This document shows, piece after piece, positions 14,334 through 21,316 of a DNA stretch of 33,355 bases. The stretch is from Streptomyces soli (GTDB lineage: Bacteria; Actinomycetota; Actinomycetes; Streptomycetales; Streptomycetaceae). Position numbers and translations under genes: made by a program. Under the pieces are notes generated by a model. That model was given only the letters and a program-made list of their open reading frames with translations, was not told where the DNA came from and did not search any database. Location of the stretch: the NCBI RefSeq assembly GCF_003999195.1, contig NZ_RJVR01000005.1:1-33355 (forward strand). The letters run 5' to 3'. Every line of letters begins with the position of its first letter. The first letter of the stretch is position 1.

Positions 14334-15773
14334 TCAGGACGACGCCGGGACCGGGAAGGCCACCGGACTGCGGTGGCCGTCGCGGTCGACAGCGCGAACC
14401 CCGAAGAAGACGTTGTCCTTGGAGATGTCCAAGGTGTACGACGTGACATCGCCGACCGGGACGACGTGCGTCCACTCTGGCGCCGTGGTCTCGCGCCACA
14501 CCACCTCGTAGCCCGCGAGATCGGGCTCGCTGCCACGCGTCCAGGCGAGCTGCGTGGCATTGGTGAGCACGGCGGTCAGAATTCGGACCTGGGTCGGTGT
14601 CCCGGGGGCCTGGGCGAGGGTCCACACAGCGGCGCCGTTCACCCGCGCGACCCGGGCGATGTAGTCGAAGTCGCAGAACTCCGGCAGGTCTCCGTACTGC
14701 TTGCCGTCCGCCACCCGGACGTCCTGGTGCTGGTGGGCGTAGTCCTCATGCGGCTCGGTGAAGCGCGCCGCCGGGTAGCCCTGCTGGAGGAAGGGGATGT
14801 GGTCGCCGCCGCGCAGATAGCGGTCCCGGCGGTAGATCACCCGGATGCGCATTCCGGTGGCGTCGTTGTCGGCCACGTCCCGGACGAAGCGGCCGAGCTG
14901 GCGAGGCGGCGAGTCGTTCTCCCCGCCGACAGAGCGGCGGGTGTTCGCCTGATCGGCGGTCTCGGCGGTGGGCACGCCTTCCGCGAAGAGCCGCAGGGCG
15001 TACGGGTCGCGGGTGCCGTCGTCGGCGGTGCCGCTGCCCACGATGTCGTTGGTGAACATCGCCTGGACGTTCACGCCCGCCGCCTTGAACTCCCCGGCCA
15101 TGTGCGCTGCCCCGTACAGTCCCTGCTCCTCGCCGGCCACGGCGGCGAACACGATGGTCGCCTCGGTCCGGCGGGTGGCCATCAGCCGGGCCAGTTCCAT
15201 GGCGACGGCCACGCCGGACGCGTCGTCGTCGGCGCCCGGTGCGTCGCTGGTGGCGTCCATGACATCGGTGCAGCGCGAGTCGTAGTGCCCGGACACCACA
15301 TAGACGCGGTCAGGGGAGACCGAGCCGCGCAGGGTGGCCAGCACATTGGTGATGCGGGTGGCGGTGGGGATGCGCGAGGCCGGCGCCTGCACGTACGACT
15401 GGAGTTCCACCGTCATCCGGCCATTCGAGGCGGCCGCGTATCCCTGCATCTCGGCGTGGATCCAGTCCCGGGCGGCGCCGATGCCCCGGTTGGGGTCGTC
15501 CTGGCTGGAGAGGGTGTGCCGGGTACCGAAGGCGGCCAGGGCGCGTACGGTCGCCTCGATGCGGGCCGGGTCGATCTCGCGCAGTAGCGCGCGCAGTTCG
15601 CGGGACGGGCGCTGGGCAGTGGCCGGCGCGCCGGCTAGCTGATCGTCCGTAGCGGCGGCCGCGGGGGTGCCGGCGACGACGGCCACACCGGTGGCGGCGG
15701 CCGCAGCCGCAGAAGCGGTGAGGAAGGTCCGGCGGCTTGAATGGCTGGAGTTCGGCATGACCGCCATGGTCAT
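14334..15773 (-). CDS. Secreted M28-family aminopeptidase with a C-terminal FnIII-like domain
   Basis: With ATG 15773-15771 the protein has 479 residues; ATGs at 15767 and 15758 are alternatives. A Tat signal peptide is evident (SSRRTFLTASAAAAAATGV, ending near AAAA at about 41). The M28 zinc-peptidase core follows with its metal ligands and base: GHYDS (His163), GADDDASG (Asp around 183), GEEQGLYG (Glu215/Glu216), a later Asp in FTNDIVG, and a His in TEPHEDYAHQH. The last about 95 residues (TPTQVRILTAVLTNATQLAW to the VRAVDRDGH strand) form an FnIII-like module, often used for attachment to substrate. The enzyme would release amino acids from peptides outside the cell. It is oriented against tpg and has no operon partner. 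Confidence 0.9.
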   Translation of the reverse strand: MTMAVMPNSSHSSRRTFLTASAAAAAATGVAVVAGTPAAAATDDQLAGAPATAQRPSRELRALLREIDPARIEATVRALAAFGTRHTLSSQDDPNRGIGAARDWIHAEMQGYAAASNGRMTVELQSYVQAPASRIPTATRITNVLATLRGSVSPDRVYVVSGHYDSRCTDVMDATSDAPGADDDASGVAVAMELARLMATRRTEATIVFAAVAGEEQGLYGAAHMAGEFKAAGVNVQAMFTNDIVGSGTADDGTRDPYALRLFAEGVPTAETADQANTRRSVGGENDSPPRQLGRFVRDVADNDATGMRIRVIYRRDRYLRGGDHIPFLQQGYPAARFTEPHEDYAHQHQDVRVADGKQYGDLPEFCDFDYIARVARVNGAAVWTLAQAPGTPTQVRILTAVLTNATQLAWTRGSEPDLAGYEVVWRETTAPEWTHVVPVGDVTSYTLDISKDNVFFGVRAVDRDGHRSPVAFPVPASS

Positions 15774-15919
15774 GCACGAGTCAATCCGCCACAAGGGTGC
15801 GACGAAAATACCTGTGCATGCCGTTGTGGCTAGACCACCGTCTGCGACAAGGCCGGGAAGACCGCCTGCGAGACGTGGCACCAGCCATGCACCCTGCCCG
15901 CCGCCGGCGACACGAGTCC

Positions 15920-16021
15920 GCCCAGCGCGGCAAGAAGATCACCGTCAAGGTGACCGCCAACCGCACTGGACACGCCAGCGGTCCGGCCACGAGCAAGCCG
16001 ACCTCCACCCTCGCCCGCTGA
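15920..16021 (+). pseudogene. Terminal remnant of a secreted Ig-like repeat protein
   Basis: A short frame ends RGKKITVKVTANRTGHASGP, then ATSKPTSTLAR and stop. Streptomyces exported proteins often end in bacterial Ig-like repeats with the pattern GKKLTVKVTAxRxGYxxxxxTSxxTxxV, which this matches. Upstream, in another frame, VCDKAGKTACETWHQPC could be the preceding part of the same repeat, which would require a frameshift. Only about 30 residues are convincing. Confidence 0.35.
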
Positions 16022-16048
16022 GCCGATGTGGGCCCCGCCGGACTGCGG

Positions 16049-16866
16049 GTGCCGATAAATCATCCGGTCAGGTAGGCACCTTGATCGTCGATCACAGGCC
16101 CGGGATCTGGATCTCGCCGTCGCCGTCTTCACGTGGGCAGGGCGGGGGCGGCACCATGATGTGTCGTGTTGCTGCGTCTGGCCTGCTTCGTTGTCACGGA
16201 TACGTTCTCCCTGTTTCGCCTGGTGCCGATGTCCAATCGTGGCCTGGAGGCCGAGATAGTGACCTTGGGGCATCGGCTCGCGATCTTGCAGCGTCGGAGT
16301 GTCAAGCCCGTGTTCACGGTGGAGGACCGGTTCCTTCTCGCTGGTCTTCTTCACAGCCAAGGGAGACGTTGTGGCGCTTGCAGTTGCTGGTGCGTCCGGA
16401 CGCGATCCTGCGCTGGCACCGCGGTCTGCTGAGACGGCGCCACGCTGCCGGTTGCGTGCCGGGCCGCCGGGGCCGGCCATGCACGGTGCGCTCCATCCGG
16501 GCCCTGGTACTGCGCCTGGCGAGAGAGAACCCCGCCTGGGGCTATCGGAGGGTGCGCGGGGAACTGGCAGCCGTGGGCGTGAAGGTCGCGGCTTGGACGG
16601 GCTGGGAGATTTTCAAGGCGCACGGCATCGAGCCCGCTCCCGAGCGTGGGCAGGTCACCTGGGCTGCGTTCCTGGGCGGCCAGGCCGAGGCTATCCTGCC
16701 GTGTGATTTTCTCGAGGCCCGCACGCTGACGGGAGCGCGTCTGTATGTCTTCGCCGTGATCGGGCACGCGTCGCGGCGGGTGCAGATTCTGGGCGCCACT
16801 GCGCACCCGACGGCAGCCTGGGTGGTGCAGCTCGGGCGCAATCTCATCATGGACCACGCAGATGCA
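16049..16866 (+). mobile_element. Left half of an integrase-core (rve) insertion sequence, N-terminal transposase part
   Basis: A left terminal repeat (16049-16073, GTGCCGATAAATCATCCGG and onward) is followed by a transposase from GTG 16166: MLLRLACFVVTDTFSLFRLV, PMSNRGLEAEIVTLGHRLAI, FTVEDRFLLAGLLHS. A frameshift near 16355 leads to LLVRPDAILRWHRGLL, ENPAWGYRRVRGELAAVGVK (HTH region), then the start of the rve core (FLEARTLTGARLYVFAVIGH, ILGATAHPTAAWVVQ). It breaks off after NLIMDHADA at 16866. The rest of the catalytic core is missing here. A complementary right half of the same IS type lies inverted at 20195-20577. Confidence 0.8.
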
Positions 16867-17002
16867 TGTGACTCTCCTCTGATTTGCAGTCGAGCCGTTC
16901 TCGACCTCGGCAGGCGGTCTGCTCAGGTAAGAGCGGACATCGGTTCCGCCCGCCGCCGTCAGACACTCCATATGGGGTGTTGGTGGTACGGGTGAGCCGC
17001 CG

Positions 17003-17905
17003 TCACGGAAGGGTGACGAACCCGGCGAGGAACGCCCGGGCGGCCGGTGAGTCGAGCCGGTAGGCGACATTGGTCGCGTAGCAGGGAGAATCCCCGGTGA
17101 TGGTCGTCGCGACGAGCACCAGGCTGCCGCCCAGCGTGGCGAAGTTCGGTCCACCCGAATCGCCGTAGCAGGCACCCCCGTTGCCCTGCGGCGCCGTCAT
17201 CGCCAGACGGACCCACGACGGGTTGAGCGCGTCGAAGGTGACCGGTGCCTTCATCCGGACGCCGCCGCCCGGATGCGTCTGTCCGCCCGGCCCGCGCTCG
17301 GCCTCCTGGGTGCCGTAGCCAGCCACCAGGAACGAGGTGGAGTTCAGCCGCTGGGGCCCCAGCGCGTCCAACTCCCCGGCGCCGGGAAGCGTGGCGGCCG
17401 TGAACGCCCACCGGTCGGCCAGGACGGCCGCCGGCAACTGGATCACGGCGATGTCGTGCGGATCGGAGGACGGGCCCGGATACGCCGGGTCGGTGTGCGC
17501 GGTGCCCTCGACCCCCACTGCCGAGGCGACAGCCGACGGATTCCCCGGGTGGGCCGCCACGGCGGAGTTGAGCGCGGACTGCACGTCCTGCTCCAAGGAG
17601 ACGTAGAAACGTACCCCCGCGGGCCAGTCGGTGGTGCAGTGTCCCGCGGTGAGGAACGTGTCGCTGTCGACCATGGTGCCGGAGCACACCCAGTCCACTC
17701 GGTCGGGCGTCGCGGGGTTCGAGTCGTCGTCCCACTGCGCTATCAGCGCCCCGACCTCCGTCCGCTCCGGTGCGGGTGTCGCGTTGTAAGAGTTGATCGC
17801 GGCGGCGGGAAGCGCTGCGACTGCGATCACTCCCACGGCAACGGCAAGAACGGCCATGCTGCCGCCCAGACGTCTCAACGAGGATCCCGCATTCCAGAAC
17901 GACAT
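17003..17905 (-). CDS. Secreted trypsin-like serine protease (S1 family)
   Basis: ATG 17905 is preceded by GGGAG. The 300-residue precursor has a signal peptide (RRLGGSMAVLAVAVGVIAVA up to the ALPAAA region, cleavage near 36). The chymotrypsin-fold triad is complete: His89 in TAGHC, Asp151 in SDPHDIAVI, Ser250 in GDSGGP. Cys pairs (Cys75/Cys90, Cys246/Cys274) fit the usual disulfides. The catalytic domain is of normal size and no extra domain is attached. It would cleave proteins outside the cell. It lies between an IS half and the divergent GH3 gene, with a shared upstream region of 368 bases. Confidence 0.9.
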   Translation of the reverse strand: MSFWNAGSSLRRLGGSMAVLAVAVGVIAVAALPAAAINSYNATPAPERTEVGALIAQWDDDSNPATPDRVDWVCSGTMVDSDTFLTAGHCTTDWPAGVRFYVSLEQDVQSALNSAVAAHPGNPSAVASAVGVEGTAHTDPAYPGPSSDPHDIAVIQLPAAVLADRWAFTAATLPGAGELDALGPQRLNSTSFLVAGYGTQEAERGPGGQTHPGGGVRMKAPVTFDALNPSWVRLAMTAPQGNGGACYGDSGGPNFATLGGSLVLVATTITGDSPCYATNVAYRLDSPAARAFLAGFVTLP

Positions 17906-18273
17906 TGATCAGCTCCCTTTACGGCAGCCGCCGGCACCCAGCGGCATCTCAGACCACGCGTACCGAACTCCGCCGGACCCCCGACAGGCAACGGCCTGCC
18001 GCCCAGCAGGAATTGCCTCCGCTTGGGTGGATGCGAAGCATTGTGCCGATTTGGCAGGTGCAGCGCAAGGTGCCATACGAATCGGCCATTAGCCTCATAT
18101 CGCCTTCCCTGCGGACGGTGTGCGAACTGCCGACACAGCTCGGGCCACCAAGGCGGCGATGGCGAACAGGCCGAACTGCGTCGAAGTCATTGACGCGGGC
18201 ATGCCCGCGAGAGACAACGTCTGTACGAGTTCTGAACGTTCCCTGACGTCTTCCCGGGACGGAGACCAGCAAG
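17906..18273. promoter_or_regulatory. Divergent upstream region of the trypsin-like and GH3 genes
   Basis: This 368-base stretch has no gene. It separates two divergent exported-enzyme genes and must hold both promoters, but I cannot place -35/-10 boxes with confidence. A perfect 16-base palindrome, CGCGGGCATGCCCGCG at 18194-18209, lies 64 bases before the GH3 start and is a possible operator. No CebR-type site (TGGGAGCGCTCCCA) was found. Confidence 0.45.
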
Positions 18274-20142
18274 GTGACGATTCACGCCCTACGGGGAGCC
18301 GGCCGGACGCCACACCGCCGTGCCCTCCTGCTCAGCGCACTGCTCGTCCTCACCGCCGGCCTGCTCACGGCCGCGCCCACGACACCCGCCGCGCACGCCG
18401 CCGCGGGCTGCACGTCCACCGCGGACTGCCTGTCCAAGATGACGCTGGCCGAGAAGGCCGGTCAGATGACGCAGGCCGCCAACTCTTACATCAGCAACAA
18501 GCAGGACATCGCCACGTACGGCCTCGGCTCGGTGCTCAGCGGCGGAGGCGGCGGCTCGAACGGCGCGGGCGGCACCGCCACCCAGTGGGCCGACATGGTC
18601 GACAGCTATCAGAGCTACGCCCTCAGCAGCCGGCTCGGGATACCGCTGCTGTACGGCGTGGACGCCGTCCACGGCCACAACAACGTACAGGGTGCCACCC
18701 TGTTCCCGCACCACATCGGCATGGGGGCCACCCGCGACGCGGCGCTCGTCCAGCGCGTCGAGGACATCACCCGCCAGGAAGTCCTGGGTACCGGGATCCG
18801 CTGGTCCTTCGCACCCTGCGTGTGCGTCGCCCGCGACGACCGCTGGGGCCGCGCGTACGAGAGTTACGGTGAGGACCCGTCGGTCGTCACGCCGCTCGCC
18901 TCGGCGGCGGTCAGGGGTCTCCAGGGCAGTTCGATCGGCTCGACCTCGGTCCTGGCCACGGCCAAGCACTACATCGGCGACGGCGGCACCACGTACGGCA
19001 CCGGCAGCAGCGGCTACCTCATCGACCAGGGCAACACTCAGATCAGCGAGAGCGAGCTGCGCGCCGTCCACCTGCCGCCCTACCAGTCGGCGATCACGGC
19101 GGGCGTGGGGTCGGTCATGGTGTCGTACAGCAGTTGGAACGGCACCAAGATGCACGGCGACAAGTACCTCATCACCGACGTCCTCAAGACCGAACTCGGC
19201 TTCACGGGCTTCGTGGTCAGCGACTGGGCGGGCATCAAGCAGCTCCCTGACGCCACGTACGCCGACCAGGTCGCGCACGCCATCAACGCCGGTCTCGACA
19301 TGATCATGGTGCCGGACGACTACGTGGGCACCATCAACGCCATCGTCACCGACGTGAACAACGGCAAGATCCCGCAGTCGCGGGTCGACGACGCGGTGAC
19401 CCGTATTCTCAACGCCAAGTTCGCGCTCGACCTGTTCAACCACCCTTACACCGAACGCAGTTACACCCCGCAGGTCGGATCACAGGCGCACCGGGACGTC
19501 GCCCGGCAGGCGGTCCGCGAGTCGCTGACCCTGCTGAAGAACGACAGCAGCGCGCTGCCGCTGCCGAAGACCGGCACGTACAAGATCGTGGTGGGCGGGA
19601 AGTCGGCCGATGACCTCGGCAACCAGACCGGCGGCTGGTCGATCAGCTGGCAGGGCTCCAGCGGCACGCACACCACGGGCACCACCTTCTGGCAGGCACT
19701 CCAGCAAACCACCGCCGGCACCGGCATCACCCTGCAGAACGTCGGCACCCGCACCAAGGGCAACTACAGCGCGGATGTCGGCATCTGGGTGGGCGGCGAG
19801 ACCCCGTACGCGGAAGGCAAGGGCGACTCCTCCACCCTCGCCTTCGGCAACGACAACTCCACTCAGCTCAGCGACATCTGCTCACACGTGAAGACCTGCA
19901 TCGCGATCCTCTACTCCGGGCGCCCGCTGATCATCGGCAACCAACTCCCGAAGGCGCAGGCGTTCATCGCGGCCTGGCTGCCCGGCACGGAAGGCGCGGG
20001 GATCACCGACGCTCTCTTCGGCGCGGGTTTCTCCGGCAAGCTTCCAGTCACCTGGCCCACGGCGGTCACCGACGAGCCCATCAACAGTGGCGACGGCAAA
20101 ACGCCCCTCTTCCCCCTCGGTTACGGCATCACGCCCTACTGA
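18274..20142 (+). CDS. Secreted glycoside hydrolase family 3 protein (beta-glucosidase type)
   Basis: GTG 18274 (GGAGA about 10 bases upstream) gives 622 residues. A long signal peptide (RRALLLSALLVLTAGLLTAA up to AHA-A near 43) directs export. The N-terminal GH3 barrel has the family landmarks: LTLAEKAGQMTQ-type opening, GIPLLYGVDAVHGHNNV, ATAKHYIGDGGT, and the nucleophile Asp317 in FVVSDWAGIKQ. The C-terminal alpha/beta sandwich begins at about 410 (ARQAVRESLTLLKNDSSALP) and includes GGWSISWQG and VTWP near the end. It resembles exo-beta-1,3/1,4-glucanases of the barley ExoI type, so release of glucose from cell-wall glucans is likely; the exact linkage is inference. It forms a secreted-enzyme block with the divergent protease, bounded on both sides by halves of one IS type. 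Confidence 0.92.
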   Translation: MTIHALRGAGRTPHRRALLLSALLVLTAGLLTAAPTTPAAHAAAGCTSTADCLSKMTLAEKAGQMTQAANSYISNKQDIATYGLGSVLSGGGGGSNGAGGTATQWADMVDSYQSYALSSRLGIPLLYGVDAVHGHNNVQGATLFPHHIGMGATRDAALVQRVEDITRQEVLGTGIRWSFAPCVCVARDDRWGRAYESYGEDPSVVTPLASAAVRGLQGSSIGSTSVLATAKHYIGDGGTTYGTGSSGYLIDQGNTQISESELRAVHLPPYQSAITAGVGSVMVSYSSWNGTKMHGDKYLITDVLKTELGFTGFVVSDWAGIKQLPDATYADQVAHAINAGLDMIMVPDDYVGTINAIVTDVNNGKIPQSRVDDAVTRILNAKFALDLFNHPYTERSYTPQVGSQAHRDVARQAVRESLTLLKNDSSALPLPKTGTYKIVVGGKSADDLGNQTGGWSISWQGSSGTHTTGTTFWQALQQTTAGTGITLQNVGTRTKGNYSADVGIWVGGETPYAEGKGDSSTLAFGNDNSTQLSDICSHVKTCIAILYSGRPLIIGNQLPKAQAFIAAWLPGTEGAGITDALFGAGFSGKLPVTWPTAVTDEPINSGDGKTPLFPLGYGITPY

Positions 20143-20194
20143 CCCCGCAGGCCGCTCCGCACCGACGGCCCGCGACCGCCCCGAGGCCCTGTGG

Positions 20195-20577
20195 GCGCCG
20201 ATTATTACGTCCGGGCAGGTCAAGCGGTATGTGCGTACTCGTGGAGGGTGCCGCCGAGTCGATTACGTCGATGGACGTTCAGCAGGTCGAGTCGGTCGGG
20301 TCCGCTGATCGGTTCGGGAACTGGCCGCAGGGGCGCCGCGCTGCGCAGGGCGCGGTGGGGCCAGTGCTCGTTGTAGAACGACTCGAACTCGGCGAGCGCG
20401 TGGAGCAGGTGGGCCTGGTTCCAGATCAAGGTGCGGTCGAGGAGCTCGTGTCGGCAGGTCTGCACCCGCCCCCAGCCTTCGGCCGGGAGGTGCCCCCTGT
20501 TCGGTGATCGAGTTCATGCGGGGAACGCGGATGCCGGTGGTGACGACCTCGATGCCTTCGGCCTCGAAGATAGTCGA
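20195..20577 (-). mobile_element. Right half of the same integrase-core insertion sequence, inverted
   Basis: On the minus strand the transposase resumes with TIFEAEGIEVVTTGIRVPRM at about 20574, is disturbed near 20510 (frame change), and continues VQTCRHELLDRTLIWN, LLHALAEFESFYNEHWPHRA, RLGGTLHEYAHTA with stop at 20222-20220. The outer end (20195-20220) matches the left terminal repeat of the 16049 half at 19 of 25 aligned positions. The catalytic Glu region is near the N-terminal side of the frame. Compared with the other half, only about 20 residues of the protein are missing between the two. The 5' edge at about 20577 cuts into the neighbouring small gene. Confidence 0.8.
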
Positions 20578-20791
20578 CCCGGGCGATCGTCACCGCCTTC
20601 TCCGGGTGGCGGGCGACCGGCTCGGACGTGCCTTCGGAGCCGGTCTCGACGTCGGGAACCTCGTTGCGCTTGGCGTACCACAGAGCGGCGGTGACGCGGC
20701 TGGCTCCGGTGTGCTCGACGATCCAGTCGCGGTTGCCCACGGGGCGGCCGTCGTGGATGCGGACCTGGGGGTTGAGCGGCTTGCTGGTCAT
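20572..20791 (-). pseudogene. Small DNA-binding-type protein, 3'-truncated by the IS half
   Basis: ATG 20791 has GGAGG 7 bases upstream. The surviving 72 or so residues read MTSKPLNPQVRIHDGRPVGN, RDWIVEHTGASRVTAALWYA, KRNEVPDVETG and HPEKAVTIARVDY. The segment DWIVEHTGASRVTAALWYAK looks like a helix-turn-helix of the excisionase or MerR kind; a short tip and a His-Pro-Glu segment follow. At IARVDY the sequence passes into the IS right half, so the natural C-terminus is lost. The gene has a near-consensus promoter (21001-21030) and a leader of about 200 bases that folds strongly. I do not recognise the family. Confidence 0.55.
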
Positions 20792-20856
20792 GCGGGGACC
20801 TCCGGTGATTCTGTCGGTGCGGACTGCTCGCGCGGGCCGGCTGCCCGTAGAATGGA

Positions 20857-20961
20857 GGCACTCCTTCCTTGGTGGGTTGGAGTACCGATGGCCGGTGAGA
20901 CGTTCGGTCGGGGTTGCCGCCCCGGGCCGACACCTCCTTGGAGGTGCCTCTCGCCGGCCAT
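20857..20961 (-). ncRNA. Strongly structured element in the leader of the small DNA-binding gene
   Basis: Four paired regions are packed into 105 bases. (1) A 13-bp outer stem, 20888-20900 with 20949-20961 (ATGGCCGGTGAGA / TCTCGCCGGCCAT, one G-U on the plus strand). Inside it are (2) a hairpin 20905-20913 / 20920-20929 with a one-base bulge and (3) a perfect 7-bp hairpin CACCTCC-TT-GGAGGTG at 20931-20946. Next to it is (4) an 8-bp hairpin 20857-20864 / 20879-20886. Stems 1-3 form a three-way junction. It lies between a good minus-strand promoter and the ATG at 20791, so it would be transcribed as a 5' leader on that strand. It matches no riboswitch class I can name. A DNA-level role (protein-bound cruciform, origin or recombination site) is an alternative. 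Confidence 0.5.
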
Positions 20962-21000
20962 CAATCGTGTTGTCTGCCGGCCTCGCAACCGACAGTCATA

Positions 21001-21030
21001 ATAATACACGTTTCACGGGTTGGGTATCAA
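21001..21030 (-). promoter_or_regulatory. Near-consensus sigma-70-type promoter
   Basis: On the minus strand TTGATA (21030-21025) and TATTAT (21006-21001) are separated by 18 bases. Transcription would start near 20994 and run through the structured element to the ATG at 20791. The AT-rich -10 region stands out in this GC-rich window. Confidence 0.55.
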
Positions 21031-21092
21031 CCGCGGCGCCGCCGGCCACGCCCCGGCCTCGCGGAATGCGAGGCCGCAGCGCGGGCCCTCGA

Positions 21093-21311
21093 TCACGGCC
21101 AGGCCATCGACAGCTGCTCCGTTCCGAGACCCAGCGTCCGCCACGCCCCTGCGAAGCCGGGCCGCACCTTGTCCCGGGCCATCGTCGGCGCGACGACGTC
21201 GAACCACTCCCGCACCGGATAGCTGTCACCACGGCGCAGCACCCACGAGCGCGGGATGCGGTTCTCATCGACCTCCACGTCCCCGCCCCGCGCGGCCGCC
21301 AACTGGTGCAA
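21093..21311 (-). CDS. Short hypothetical frame, possibly a broken gene
   Basis: From a TTG at 21311 with AGGAG very close upstream, 72 residues read VEVDENRIPRSWVLRRGDSY, PVREWFDVVAPTMARDKVRP, GFAGAWRTLGLGTEQLSMAWP. The composition is protein-like (Trp, Asp, charged pairs). After the stop another frame continues with VIEGPRCGLAFREAG, as if one base were lost and the gene had been longer. It starts 6 bases after the stop of the polysaccharide synthase gene on the same strand. I do not recognise the family. It may be a 3' or internal piece of an old gene. Confidence 0.3.
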   Translation of the reverse strand: MHQLAAARGGDVEVDENRIPRSWVLRRGDSYPVREWFDVVAPTMARDKVRPGFAGAWRTLGLGTEQLSMAWP

Positions 21312-21316
21312 CGCTC

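Noticed and set aside
20857..20961. Streptomyces telomere palindromes
   Set aside because: Despite the tap-tpg relic nearby, the hairpins lack the small GCG/GCA loops and the opening CCCGCGGAGCGGG-type block of archetypal telomeres.
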